Below are positions 33,944 to 46,334 of a DNA stretch of 64,000 bases, piece after piece. The notes below the pieces were generated by a model. The model did no database searches and was not told the origin of the DNA. It worked only from the letters and a program-made list of their open reading frames with translations. Position numbers and translations under genes: made by a program. This stretch comes from Adiantum capillus-veneris. Its lineage: Eukaryota > Streptophyta > Polypodiopsida > Polypodiales > Pteridaceae. Each line of letters starts with the position of its first letter. The stretch's first letter is position 1. Where the stretch lies: assembly GCA_014529385.2 (NCBI GenBank), contig CM043948.1, positions 83,053,260 to 83,117,259 on the forward strand, given 5' to 3'.

Positions 33944-36900
33944 TCATCTGGGCTCGTCTCTCCTCAGTGGCTCGGCGATCACGGGTCTGAATCTCCGCAA
34001 TCTGGCGTCGATGAAGTCTGGGGGCCCGGCAACCTGTAGCGCGGGCTGTCTCCTAGCTCTGGAGGTCTCAGCCTGCTGAAGAGTCACCCCTCTGTGTGTG
34101 TCGGGTGGTGGGGGGGTTGGTAGATGTCGTGAGACGAAGAAGTCAGTGAGCTGGGTCTGTCGCTCTCCTGTCTGAGCTGTCGTGGGCTCAAGTAAGGCCT
34201 CTCTGTGGCTCTGTATCTCTAGTAAGAATCGCCCCAGCTGGCGCTGATCTCTGGAGTCCATGATCTCTCGCAGGGTAGGCTGCCCTGTGAATAAACCCTC
34301 ATATCTGCCTCTGATGTCATCATATGCTCTGCATCTGCATACAAAGTGCTCCTCATCCTCTAGCTCTACTCTGCATACCCGGCATATCCGCTCCTCTCTA
34401 GGGGTGTCTGATGCTCTGCCAGTCTCAATCTCTAGTCGATGTGAGGAAACCCTCAGCTGGCCAATAGCTACTCTCGAGCTGTGAGGCATGTAAGTATCCA
34501 TATATCGTGGTCGCTAAATGAACCCGCCTGCTAGTATGTCCAAGAACTGATCTCGGTAATGTGACCGTCTAGATGCCAGGTCGGGTGTGAGCCATGTCCG
34601 ACTGGTGTAGAGCTGCCATAGATCCCGTCTGAGCACAGTGTTCCTCTCACTACGTGAGAGGCGGATGTGGGGTGAATCTGGGTCATACTGAAAGGGTGGT
34701 AGTCTATCCATGTCTAGACCCTGTCTGTCAAACCATGCTCTAACCTGAGTGTACCAAGCTCTGTCATACCATGTCTCTGAGATCTGTATAGCTGCCTCAA
34801 ATTCTCTGCGTGTGAGTCTGTCTGCTGGGAGCTCTCTCATCCTCTGAATGAAGGAGATAGTCTGGAACAATGCCTCTACTATCATGGGAGGTGCCGCTAG
34901 GGCTGCTCTGATAATTTCATGTGAAATGGTCGGTTTCCCGCGAAAGAATCGCGAGATCATACGTACTTGGGGCCTCTCGACCGCACTCCACTGGGTGTCT
35001 GTGAGGCCTGGGGCCCAAACTGTTGCTGCGTACATCATAGCTGGTGTGACTAATGTGTCAAATAGCCACCCTTCGTACGGGGCTCTTGAAAGTGTGCCTG
35101 GTGACATCGCCGCTCTAACATGGCCAACGCTGCGTACCCCGTGTCAGTCTGTCTGTAGCTGCCCGTCTCATGGAGAAAAGACTAGGCAAACTCGTGAATG
35201 TGACTCCAAGGTAGACATATGAAGTGACGACCTCTATCTGCCCGGCGGCGGCTGTGGATACTGCTGTAGCTCTCACCATGGGAGAGGTGTGGAAGATCAT
35301 GACCTTGGTCTTGCCAAGGTTTACTGTCAAACCCCTGTGTGTACAAAACTCATCCAAGGCAGCCAAGTGGTGCTGTAATCCCTCGGGTGACTCTAAAATC
35401 AATACAATGTCATCAGCATATAATAAAATGTGTACAGGTGTACTATGCGAGGTCTGAACCCTCTCCTCCAGCTCGTAGAATGTAGTCCTCAATCTCATCG
35501 ATGTAGAGTCCGAATAGGGTGGGGGAGAGTGGGCAGCCCTGCTTAACACCAATGGTGCTAGCAATAGCCTAAGACAAACCTCCTAAATAGCGTACCCTCC
35601 CAGTCACCTGCTCATAGAGTGCATAGACGGCCCAAATCATATCTGATGGTATCCCCAAGCTTTGGAGGCGTCGGAAGAGCCTCTCTCGTGGCACTGTATG
35701 ATGTATCAAAATCTTTACAGAAATTCACAAAGCAGCGATATAATCTCTTCTTCCGCACCTTTGCCCCATCAATGAGGCAGCGCAGAATGAAGATGTGATC
35801 AATAGTGGAGAAGGCCCGTCGGAAACCTGGCTGGCCGCGTGCTCGTAGACCCTCAATCTTTGCATATGAACTGAGCTCTGCCTCAAGTACTGCCCCGTAT
35901 AGCTTGGCCCATGGGGTGGCCAATCATGATGGTCCTGTAGTTCCCTGGGTCCAGGGTGTCGCCAGATTTGTGGAGAGGCACAGTAGTGTGCACTGTGCCT
36001 GGTCCACTCCTCTGGGAATCCCTCCCCCATCGCCCGATTGAAAACATGTGCAATCAAAGGGGCTATAGTGGAAGTTGTGTATATCAGATGCTCACTCTGC
36101 AATCCTGTGTGGTTGGCCGAGCGGCCATGCTGTAGTCGGCCTATGGCCCTCTGTATCATCCCTGCTGTGAAGGAAGTGGAGCTAGTAGGGCGAGGCTCGG
36201 GTGGCGATGGGATGGGAGGCTGCCCAGGTACCTCGTATAATCTCTCAGCATAGTCATGCCATGTCTGTGGATCTCCAATAGGAGTGGTCGGTCATGGCTC
36301 TCGTAGAGTACGCCATGGTGCAGCACTATCCATGCTCATGAATAGGCGGTATAGCTCAAGCTCATGTGCCTCCTCAAAGGCTCGCTGCTTCTGGCGTGTG
36401 AGGGTCTTCATCTGTCTCTTGGCCTCTCTCTCAGTGATCTCTCCAAGTACTCGTTGAGCTCGTAGTCGACGATAGAGAGCCCTGCACTCATCATCATACC
36501 AGCGGTTCTGTGGCATAGAATGGATGTGATGTGTGAGGTGAGTAAGGGTAGGGGGGTGTCAGGGTGAAGCAAAAGAAGATCGTTCTCGACGTGGGCCGAA
36601 TATATGGGAGCTAGCTCGTGTATGAAATGGATGGTGGTGTGTGGTGTGCGTGTGGCGGGTGTATGTGTGGGGGTGTCTCCCTTGAGGGAGAGTGCGAGAT
36701 ATGTGTGGTCGGCCCCAATGGGTATTTATGGGTGGGAATGTGAAGGAGCTGAGTGTGTGGGTGGCCTCTCTGGATCCCATGATGTAGTCTACTGTACTCC
36801 CCCCTCCAACTGTGACTGAAAATGGTGTGCATGTCAATCCTCCTGAAGCAGGCCACTGAGCCATCCCGTTATAAATAACGAGACGGTGTCGAGAGCCTAG

Positions 36901-37523
36901 TCTGAGTAGGTGGGGGCCGTAGAGTGTATGTGTAGTATCGGCTGAAACTCGTGCTGTGGTCTCCTCCTGTATGGCGGGTAGTAGCTGTGGGTCCTCTATG
37001 TCAAAAGCCTCGCATTGATCACTGCCTGTCCTGGCGTTGAAGTCTCCCATAAGGAAGACTTCCCCTAGTGTGGAGTACTCCATGTTCCCCTCTGAGAGGC
37101 ATGTGTATGGTGAGTCCTCCTCTCGATCTATCATAGCAAATCTCGAGCCATGAGGGGCGAAGTAGCATAAAGCTATGTAGATGGTCCTCTCCTGGAGAGC
37201 TGTAGCCGGATCCAAAGATATCTGGCGTGTGGATCACGTGCGACAATCTGTATCCTGTTCTGAAGCCCATCTCTGAAGAGTATGGCTGCTACTCCTGATC
37301 CTCTCGTAGTGTGCTGGCGTGTACAATCTCTGTGTGTAGACTCCCAATGGAATCCATGAACCCGAGGTAGGCTCCTGTCGGGGCTCTCATGTGTCTTTGT
37401 CAAGAGAATGATATCTCTGTCTCGACTCACCTCCTCAAGCCTCTCTGGATGTGTCCATAGATCTCCATTGCAGTTCCAGACTGCAAGATGTATCTCCTCT
37501 GGTGTCTCATAGGCCGCGAATCC
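33944..37523 (-). pseudogene. LINE-1 ORF2: endonuclease, reverse transcriptase, zinc finger (broken)
   Basis: ORF2 nicks target DNA and reverse transcribes from the nick. It opens right after the ORF1 TAG with GFAAYETPEEIHLAVWNCNG. WNCNG is the first motif of AP-type endonucleases. Later motifs are THESP, MGDFNARTGSD near 37030 and STVDYIMGS near 36790. RT covers about 36160-35400 with VNFCKDFDTS, then YADDIVLILESPEG near 35420 and LTVNLGKTKVMIF. The C-terminal zinc finger C-x2-C-x8-H-x2-C (CRVCRVELEDEEHFVC) is near 34340-34390. Open frames 36559-37215, 35115-35564, 34514-35107 and 33944-34501 are separated by frameshifts. No ATG lies between the TAG and WNCNG. Confidence 0.9.
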
Positions 37524-38339
37524 CTATGGGATGGCCTTGCCATCAATGATGACTCGGCCGTCTCTGTATGAAGCCTTCTTCCCCTCTTTGCAAGCTTGGT
37601 GTACTCGCGGCATACATGTCCGGCGATGAGCTACTTGCATAGGCGTGAGGTCGTCATCAAGGTAGATGGGGGGGCCTTCAAGCCCTCTCAAGATCACCCT
37701 CTTGCAAAGGAAGGTGGATCGTACCTCTTCGGAGGGGAAGTGTAAAATGAGAGCTCTCTTCCTCGTGGGGTCCCTTCCCGCTCTCCAAGATTTGATGAAC
37801 CGGAGGGTCTCCTCTTCCTTGTAGCCAAGCTTCTTGCATAGTGTCTTCCCATTGGTCTCCGGAGTAGAGCCTTCTTTTTCCACCATGCCGGTGATGCGCA
37901 CATTGAGACACCGGGCTTGTCTCATCTTCTCTTTCTCAAGAGTGGTGTGCACAATGAGAGCTTCTAGCTTGGTCTCCATGCTCGCGGTCAAGGCTTGGGT
38001 TAATTCTACCTTGAGGGCTTCCTTTGCATCTTCCTTGAGCTCCCCGTCCTCGGGGGTGAGGGATGCGATCGAGGCTTTGAGAAGCTCGATTTGCTCCCGC
38101 ATTGCCTCCTTATCCTTGAGTCATTCGTCTTGTTCTTTCACCCTCTCTATCTCCCATTCTTCCTTCTCTTTCTCCCATGCTTCGCGTTCTGTGATGTAGG
38201 CTTCTCCGTCCTTCTCGAGTTTGCATAGGCGTTTGATGACGGATGTGAGTGTCGAATCCGTCATCTTTTTATTTTCTTTGATGGCGACGTGTAGCTTGTC
38301 TTCGATCTTCGTGAGGTCTTCAATTTTTGCCATTGACAT
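37524..38339 (-). pseudogene. LINE-1 ORF1 (RNA-binding, coiled coil), one internal stop
   Basis: ORF1 proteins coat element RNA. The frame from ATG at 38339 (MSMAKIEDLTKIEDKLHVAI) has long charged heptad-like helices (EREAWEKEKEEWEIERVKEQ), one TGA near 38121, then a second coiled-coil and an L1 ORF1-like RNA-binding domain (CLNVRITGMVEKEG, then RALILHFPSEEVRSTFL and IYLDDDLTPMQVAHR). It ends YRDGRVIIDGKAIP then TAG (37524-37526). About 270 codons. ORF2 continues in the same frame with no spacer. Confidence 0.85.
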
Positions 38340-39157
<818 letters not shown>

Positions 39158-42100
39158 CTACTGTGGTAGTAGCTCCTCCGGGTGTCCAGTGGCAGCTCTG
39201 AAGAAGTCTGTGATCTGTCTCTGAGACTGGCTAGCCTCTCCTCTCATCAAGCTCTCTCTGTGTCTGCGCAGCTCGAGCAAAAACAGACCCAGGCATCTGT
39301 GATCCTCGTACCGCATGACTCTGGAGAGTGGTCCAAAGCCCTCTCTGAACAAGCAATGGAAGCGGCCTCGTATCTCGTAGTAGACGGGGCAGTGGCATGT
39401 GTAGTGCAACTCTGTCTCAGGCTCAGTGTCGCACAGGGGGCATATCCTGGCCTCTGCTGGTACTCCTCTGTATCTCCCAGTCTCGATCCACAGCTGGTGT
39501 GAAGATGTGCGTATCTGGCCAATAGCACATCGTATCCCATGAGACAAGTGGGTGTCCATGTATCTGGACCTCGTCACAAAACCGTCTCCTTAAGCTGGAG
39601 AAGATGCTCTTTGTAGAAAGCCATCTTCATGCCCAACTCCTGTGTTGGCTGTATCCATGTCCTCCTGGTGTCTAGCCGAGTCAGGTCCTGGCGGATGAGC
39701 CTGGTGATCTCGAACTGTGTAAGAGTCAGAGAGGGTGCATCCAGTGAGTAGTGGAAGGGAGGTAATCTGTCTATGTTGAACCCATGCGCCTGGAACCATG
39801 ATGTCATCTCCCCATACCGGCATGCTGTATCTCCCTGCATGGCTAACTGTCGAGAGGACTCAAGTGCAAGGCGGGCATATCTATCTCTGGGAAGTTCCCA
39901 CATGCGGTGTATGAAGGAGATAGATGTGGTGAGCGCCTCAACCACTAGTGGGGGGGCAGCTAGCTCTGCCCGGACAATAGCACATGGTACTGAAGCCTTA
40001 GCTCTAATGAGCTGTGAGATCATAGAGACCCGAGGCTTCTCCATGTCCCCCCATCCATCAGTGCGGCCTGTCCTCCCGTGATGATCCAATGAAGGTCCCC
40101 AAATCTCAGCTCCATAAAGCCATGCAGAAGCCACCAAAGTGTCAAAGATCCAGAGCTTCGTCCGAGGCTCCTGAAACTGAACCTGTGAACACATCCTTTC
40201 CAATCTACCCAATGCTGCATGGGCTCTAGTCAATCTAGTCTCTGTTGCCCTCCTCAATGAAAATGCTGGCCCACTAAAAACCACTCCAAGGTAAGTGTAG
40301 GCATCTGTATATTCCACTGTCTCCTGGCCGTATGTGAATGCGGGCACTGACCTCCTGATCCACTGTGGGGTGGTATTAAATACCATGACCTTGGTTTTAC
40401 CAAGGTTGACGGACAAACCACTTTCCTGGGCAAACCTATGCAAAGCATCCAAGTGACGTTGCATCCCCTCCGGAGAGTCGGAGATCAACACAATATCATC
40501 AGCATATAACAATAGTGGAATCCATGTCCCTGCCAGCTGTGCACCTCTAATCCCTCTCAATGTAGTCAGAAACCTCATCCACATGTATACCAAATAGAGT
40601 AGGGGAGAGGGGGCAACCCTGCTTCACCCCAATAGTTGAGTGAACCGGTGTGGATAGACCCTCTGAGGTGCGTACATGCCCCACTACTGACCTGTATAAT
40701 GCCATGACCCCCCAAATGAGCTCTGTGGGTACTCCCATCTGCTGTAATCTGCGCATCAATCTAGCTCTGGGTACTGTGTCAAATGCTTTGCGAAAATCCA
40801 CAAAGCTACAATAGATCCGTCTCCCATGCGACGTGCCCTCCTCAATGATGGCTCTGAGTGCCAAGATATGGTCAAGAGTAGAAAAACCCCTTTTGAACCC
40901 TGCCTACCCGGCTGCACGTATCCCCTCCCTCTTTGGAGTCTGCCCATCTACTCAGCTGCTGCTCAAGAATAGATGCGTACAACCGTGCCAATGTGTGACC
41001 AATGATGATAGTGCGATAATTCCCAGGCTCCATAGGGTCTCCCGACTTGAAGATAGGTACAATAGTAGATAGGCTCCAAGTATCAGGCAATCCCTCACAC
41101 ATGGCACGGTTAAACATAACTGCTAGAAGCTCTGCTAGTAGATCTCTTGCATGCGTGAAATGCTCAGCGACTAAGTCATCATGACCATATGCTCTCCCAG
41201 TCCTCATCTTGTCAATGGCCTTCCTCACCATATCAGCGGTGAAAAAAGTACATGTGTGTGGGCATGGATGGGGGGGGTCGGGAAGGGGGGGGGGCTGCTC
41301 AGGAACTGCGTAGAGAGATGATGCGTACTAGCCCCAGGCTTCTATAGAAGTGATGGCAGGGTGGGGGGGGAGTGCTCATGAAAGAGCCGCCATGCCTCAC
41401 GTGAGTCCTGACTCAAGAATAGATGGTATAGATCCTGCTTTATGCGAGCCAAAAATGCCCTCTTCTTCTGCCGCAGCAGGCGTCGGAAGTCAATCTGTGA
41501 CTGTCTGTGAGTGACGTCCCCCAAAAGCACCTCCCTCTGAAGTCTAGCTGTAGTGTCCCGGCATTCCTCATCATACCAACTGTTCTTGGGCATGCTCCCC
41601 GAACAACGTCTCTGCTCAAGTTGGGTATGTGGGTATGCCTCTATTGCTGCATCATGCAGTGTCTGTGTCAGTATAGTAGTAAGCTCCTCCAGAGGTCGCC
41701 CTGGCTCCTCTGTGCACAGGCGTCCGTAGATCCCATCTATGTATACAGAGTCCGTCTTGTGCGTGAAGGTGTAGCGAGTAGGGGCTGCTGCCCGTGGCCT
41801 GTGTGCTACACTAAACTGAAAAGAGATGGTCAACGACACAAGAGCATGATCCACTGCCACACCAACAGGTCTGGGTCCAACCGTGAGATCCTGGATACTA
41901 GAGATGAGGCTCGGCTGTGCCATGACATAATCCACTGTGCTGGCTCTATGTCTGTGTGGAAAGCATGTAAAACTCCCCGCAGCGGGAAATTTCTGTAAGC
42001 CATTCAAGATGGCCAATCAGTGTGCAGTCCCCATGTCTATCAAGTGTCGTCCATACTCAGTGTGTTCCCCATCTTGTGATAGTCTGGATAGGCCCGTCTC

Positions 42101-42650
42101 TGCCATATCCAGCTCTCTCGGCATCTCCTGTGAAGTATCATAAAATACTGTCTGATGATAGGCAGTCCTAGCATTGAAATCCCCTAGAATGATGATGTCA
42201 TCATCTCTAGAGAACTCCCATATGTCATCATCCAAAATAGAAAAGGGGGACTCTCCTCTGGGTGGTGCATAAACTGACGTACTTGAAGGAAAGTAGCAAA
42301 TAGCAATGTAAAGATATCTGCTTGCCTCTGCTCTCAGTCTCACCCACATGTACCTAGCTTGCTTATCCCTGCGGGCTATATGTATCAGTGGCTGCAACTC
42401 CTCCCTGAATAACACTGCCACTCCTCCTGAGCCCCGTCCTCTGTGCTCTGATCATGTCTCCTGTCTACAGGCTCTCCCATCTATATCCACTAATGTGAGG
42501 CATAGACTACCTAGGGGCTTGATGTGTCTCAGAGTAGAAGATGATGTCTCTTCCCGTAAAACTATCCTCAAAAGCACCCACATCAAGGCACATAGATCCA
42601 TTACAATTCCAGGTGGCAACTTTGAGTGTGGTCCCATAGGTCTCGCACCG
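39158..42650 (-). pseudogene. LINE-2 ORF2: endonuclease, reverse transcriptase, zinc finger (broken)
   Basis: Directly after the ORF1 TGA it continues in frame as RCETYGTTLKVATWNCNGSM; WNCNG is the endonuclease start. Further endonuclease motifs are YSETHQAP, IILGDFNART near 42185, STVDYVMAQ near 41935 and VDHALVS near 41850. RT: NRAMCEGLPDTWSLSTIVPI near 41090, CSFVDFRKAFDTVP near 40790, GVKQGCPLSPTLFG near 40615, and YADDIVLISDSPEG near 40490-40510. The long frame 39574-40593 (339 residues) covers RT thumb and linker. The final 139-residue frame has the zinc finger CPLCDTEPETELHYTC near 39420-39470. Frameshifts near 42420, 40880, 40590 and 39575, and a TAG near 42507, inactivate it. Confidence 0.92.
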
Positions 42651-43592
42651 TCATGTGGAGCGCCGCTCTACAATCACCACCCGACTATCTCTGTAGAAGG
42701 CCGTCTTTCCCTTCTCCCTTGCCGCTTGAATCTCTGGCATTACCTCTCTCATGTGCGCAAGCTGTGTGAGAGCGAGGTCATCTCCGAGGAATATGCCCGT
42801 TTTTTTTAGTGTAGGACGCCTTTTCAAGAAGTCCTTCTTTGCCTCCATGGATGGGAAACGGATGATTAAAGCTCTCTCTTTTGAAGTCTCCCCATTTCCT
42901 TGTGTCTTCTTCCCTACCCTCCATGCCTTTGTATGAGTAGCCTCACTACCCATCATGCGAAGAAGTTCTGCGACTTCCCCTTCCACATCATCTCGGTCCT
43001 TTAGACCGGTTACTCTTATATGCAAAGCTCTAGTTTTCCTTCGCTGCTCTTCTTCTAGAGTCATGTTGATGATTATAGGAGTGGGGACAGATGTGGTTTC
43101 TTTCCCTTTCCCTTTCTTAGCGACTTCTATCAATTTCTCGGCCTCATCTGCCTTCTTCTGTGTCTTCGTGATCACATCCATCCACGGAGACGTCTTTACC
43201 ACATTCTGTTTCTCCTCCTCTTTGATCATCCGTACCTGCTCCTTGATGACCTTGATTTCCTCTATCACCGAGGGCTGCAATTCCCCTTCCTCTAGGTCAC
43301 CGCTTGCTCTATCACTCAGCTCCCGCTTGAGGGCTGAGACCCCTTCTTTGAGTGCTTGTGAATCCGCCTTAAGTGCTTGTAGCTCTGCTTGCAGGTCTTC
43401 TTTCTCCTTCTTCCATTGCATGCCCTCGTTGAGGAATATTTGAAGAAGGTTGGCCTTCTCTTTCCACCATCCTGCCGTATGTGCTTTCCATTCTTTCATC
43501 TCTCTTTCCATTTGTGTTATCCGCTTGTTTGTACGCATGAAGGTTGCCTTTGTATGGGGCTTGCAAGCTGGTGAAGCGCTCATGAGCTCCAT
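42651..43592 (-). CDS. LINE-2 ORF1 protein, intact (313 aa)
   Basis: RNA-binding nucleoprotein of the LINE. Starts MELMSASPACKPHTK at 43592. Residues about 20-110 are coiled-coil-like (MEREMKEWKAH, QAELQALKADSQALKEGVSA), followed by LEEGELQPSVIEEIKVIKEQ. A lysine-rich hinge (AKKGKGKETTS) leads to an RRM-like domain from about residue 190 (TRALHIRVTGLKD, ERALIIRFPSMEAKKDFL) and a C-terminal domain (FLGDDLALTQLAHMREVMPE, KTAFYRDSRVVIVERRST). It ends at TGA 42651-42653. Layout matches L1-type ORF1p. The C-terminal part aligns residue for residue with LINE-1 ORF1, including the stop position. No cysteine knuckle is present. Confidence 0.88.
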   Translation of the reverse strand: MELMSASPACKPHTKATFMRTNKRITQMEREMKEWKAHTAGWWKEKANLLQIFLNEGMQWKKEKEDLQAELQALKADSQALKEGVSALKRELSDRASGDLEEGELQPSVIEEIKVIKEQVRMIKEEEKQNVVKTSPWMDVITKTQKKADEAEKLIEVAKKGKGKETTSVPTPIIINMTLEEEQRRKTRALHIRVTGLKDRDDVEGEVAELLRMMGSEATHTKAWRVGKKTQGNGETSKERALIIRFPSMEAKKDFLKRRPTLKKTGIFLGDDLALTQLAHMREVMPEIQAAREKGKTAFYRDSRVVIVERRST

Positions 43593-44273
43593 TTGTATTC
43601 GAGTTATGTATATAGAGTTGTCCTCTGATTACGCATACGTAGCTGTCCTCAGTTATGCATATATGGACATCCTCAGTTATGCGTACATGGACACCCTCAT
43701 ATGTGCATACATACTACAGAAAATTACAGAAAGATATCAAGACTTCTGCAATTTCAGAATTCTGCCCATTTTTGCCAAATTTTGCAATTTCAAATTCTTT
43801 CTGCAATCAGTAATTTGCTTGCTGTTTTCCTGGATTTTCTCCCCCTGATTCCTGCAGGTCTAGGTCTGAGTTTTCTGGTTCTTGCCGGGCTGAACTTCTG
43901 CAGGTGAAAAGATTCTGAAAAACTGAAAACTTAAAAAACGAAAAATCAAAAATCCTCTTCAGATGTGCTGGCGTGACAGGGCTGGGGGGCGGGGTGGGCT
44001 GGCTATGTGGCTGGCGCAACAAGGGGGGGGGAGTGGGGGGTGAGGGTGGGGCGGGACAGGCTTGGGGGCGGGGCGCGCTCTCACAAGAGCAGACCAGCGT
44101 GGGGCAGCAGGGCCTGCGAGGCCTGTGGGCAAGATTGGGGGGGGGGGGGGTGTCTCAGCGATGGCGTGGGCAGCAGCATGACGAGCCAGGATCAGCGTTG
44201 CAGCGTGAACCAGGCAACAGCAGCAGCGCGAACTAGGGAACAGCAGCAGCACGCCAATACAGCAGCAGCAGCG

Positions 44274-44276
<3 letters not shown>
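43593..44276 (-). promoter_or_regulatory. 5' UTR/promoter region of LINE-2
   Basis: No long protein frame. It contains imperfect tandem units of about 28 bp around GTCCTCAGTTATGC (43619-43710), several G runs on the plus strand (44023-44150), and GCAGCAGCAGCGCGAA words next to the (GA)n tract. Likely internal promoter by analogy with other LINEs. Confidence 0.5.
43619..43710. repeat. Short tandem repeat in LINE-2 5' UTR
   Basis: About three units, each near 28 bp, sharing CTCAGTTATGC(A/G)TA.ATGGACA on the plus strand. Confidence 0.65.

Positions 44277-44341
<65 letters not shown>
44277..44341. repeat. (GA)n microsatellite between LINE-2 5' end and LINE-3 3' end
   Basis: 32 GA units. On the minus strand it is the (TC)n tail of LINE-3 and the 5' flank of LINE-2. 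Confidence 0.96.
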
Positions 44342-44347
<6 letters not shown>

Positions 44348-45480
44348 TGTTATATTAACGTCTTCAAAAGGCCAAAATGACCTATGAGACCAATCTGTTA
44401 CAAAATGGTGAATCTAATAGCATGTCTGGGTACAAAAGAACTAGATACTAGTGGGTGTTGGTACTGAGGGGTACTGCAGGCATTGAGGTACTGCGGGGTA
44501 CTGAAGGGTACTGCGGGTATTGAGGTATTGCGGGGTTCTATGTCGACGACAATGATATCGACGACGAGGTACTGATGGGTCTATGTCGATGACGAGGTAT
44601 TGATAGGTCTATGTCGACGACGATGACGAGGTTCTTGATGGGTTCTGTGGATCCTTATGCCGAGCCAAGGCACAAGGGGTACTAGGTGCTGGGGTACTGT
44701 GTCGATGTCGATGTCGATGACGACGACGACGACGACGACGCTACGGCTGAATGCTGGAATCTGCTAGCGAGGTCGATGGCAAGGGATCTGCAACCACGAC
44801 GAGGCTAGGGTGAAATCTGCTAGCGCTTCTTGACTGAAAACGCTAATCATGCCGGCTGAAAACACTGGTCTTCAAGGGCTGAAAACACTGATGGAGAGGA
44901 GGCTAAACGCTGGACGATCTGGCGCTGCAAACGCTGAGGCTTTTGGCTTTCTGCTCCTGCTTCCTCCTTTGCCAAGTGCTAGCGCCCAAAGGCTCCTTAT
45001 ATAGGAGGCCCAGGCTGGGTCGACCAGGCACATTGATGCCCCCACGACCAATTAATAATAAGGCTGAAAAATGACTGTTAAAAATAGTATGCTAAGAGGT
45101 GGTTCACACGCAGCAAATTACCTACATGCTGAAATGCTGTCTTGTGCAAGAGAGGGTATGCAACTATGACCGGCCTGGACATGCACGTCCTGCTAGAGGC
45201 TCACCAAGGTGCTAGGCTAGGTCCTAAGCTAAAACTCATGCTAGACTGTAGCAGAAGCATGTCCACGTAGCGCAAGTGAAGTGCGCACGTGTCACTTGGT
45301 GATAACCTCGACCCAAGATGACTTCTTTTCCTCCTCCTCCTTGATGACCTCAGTTGTTCTTTGATTGTGTTCAGCTCCTCCATCATGGAAGGCTGAAATT
45401 TCCCTTCTTCAAGTCGCCCACTTTTGGCTTCAAGAAGCTCACCTTGCAGATTTCGGATGATGGAATCTTGGATCCCCAAA
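44342..45480 (-). mobile_element. LINE-3: short LINE derivative with 3' end and ORF1 scrap
   Basis: On the minus strand, an ORF1 coiled-coil fragment (LEEGKFQPSMMEELNTIKEQ at about 45350-45430, and after a one-base shift IKEEEEKKSSWVEVITK to about 45295) corresponds to LINE-2 ORF1 residues near 95-145. ORF2 is absent. A minisatellite region (44450-44760) follows, then a 3' terminus nearly identical to LINE-2 and the (TC)n tail. It could be a deletion derivative mobilised in trans, or a rearranged relic. A CTTATATAGGAG TATA-like site lies near 44997-45006. Confidence 0.65.
44450..44760. repeat. Degenerate minisatellites: GGTACTGCGG and GTCGATGACGA units
   Basis: First part (44455-44535) repeats GGTACTG(C/A)GG and GGTATTGCGG every 12-16 bp. 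Second part (44540-44640) repeats TCTATGTCGA(C/T)GACGA. It ends in (GAC)n/(GAT)n at 44700-44740. Confidence 0.75.
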
Positions 45481-45840
45481 GGGTGGTGCCCCTTGCGGTA
45501 CTTCTTTCTTTATTGAGCTCACCCCTTGGACACTCTTTTATATGTACAAGGGGCCCCTAAACTAGGCGCCCTCAAAAGCACTGCAAACTGCTGAAAACAG
45601 GGCTCCAAAAGCTGGCCTCAAAAGCATCCCCCATTTTTTTCCGTACAGCAGTCCGCAAATTGCGATGCGAATTGCGGAGGCATGTACACGTCAGCAAGGC
45701 GGGAAGAGTTGCCACATCAGTTTGGCCCGCCCGGTTATTGTCCAGCAGCCTTTAAGTGTCCAGCTTGCCGCGCCATCACATTAGGGACCTAACCCCCCTC
45801 TTGAAAGAAGGGTAGTCGCCCTTGATTACGTCATCATTAA
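45481..45840 (-). repeat. Ty3/gypsy LTR remnant with polypurine tract
   Basis: On the minus strand, GTAATCAAGGGCGACTACCC, then TTCTTTCAAGAGGGGGGTTA and a CA-rich, GC-rich LTR-like stretch. The block GTAATC(A/G)AGGGCGA..TTCTTTCAAGAGGGGGGT also precedes the LTR at 51842, so this is the pol-LTR boundary of a related gypsy element (family G). The rest of that element is not seen here. Confidence 0.6.
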
Positions 45841-46334
45841 CACAAAGTCTCATTATTAAGCAAGATTAAGAAAAAGGATTGTGATCGTGTGATTGGTTGA
45901 TTCTACTGAGTCTTTCAATTCCATTGCATCTGACACTGACACCTTTTGGTCTATCAGATTCTGTTGTAATGATCTTTTGTAAATTACCATGTGTCTATGT
46001 GGTTGGGGTTATTCTCAGTAGAAAGAGTTCTTGTAGTGGGTCAAACAAAATGATGGCTTTTGTGCATTCAATAGTAAGTGGACAGGTATTTGTTTTGTGA
46101 AATCATAGCTAAGAAGTAAAAAAGCTATTTGTTACCTTCCAACCCTGTTTGGTGTGGCACGGAGAAAAACTACACCTTCAACTGATTACACATGAATGTT
46201 GCCAATATATCATTGTTAAGAATGTTTGTCTACAGGTTGATTCAAAGACAGTGATGGGATGGTACGTGTAAGGTGTAGAAGACAGTGTTGAAAGATCATG
46301 GATGCTTGAAGCCTTATTTCCTGGTGTGTTTCAG
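45841..46334 (+). other. Probable intron or upstream region of the BEACH gene
   Basis: No exon could be assigned with confidence. It ends with a good acceptor (GTGTTTCAG) before the 46335 exon. A short coding-like stretch (TESFNSIASDTDTFW near 45905-45950) is possible, but unsupported. Confidence 0.45.

Noticed and set aside
44700-44760. CRISPR-like or regulatory repeat array
   Set aside because: Units are short, degenerate and without unique spacers. It is a minisatellite in a plant genome.
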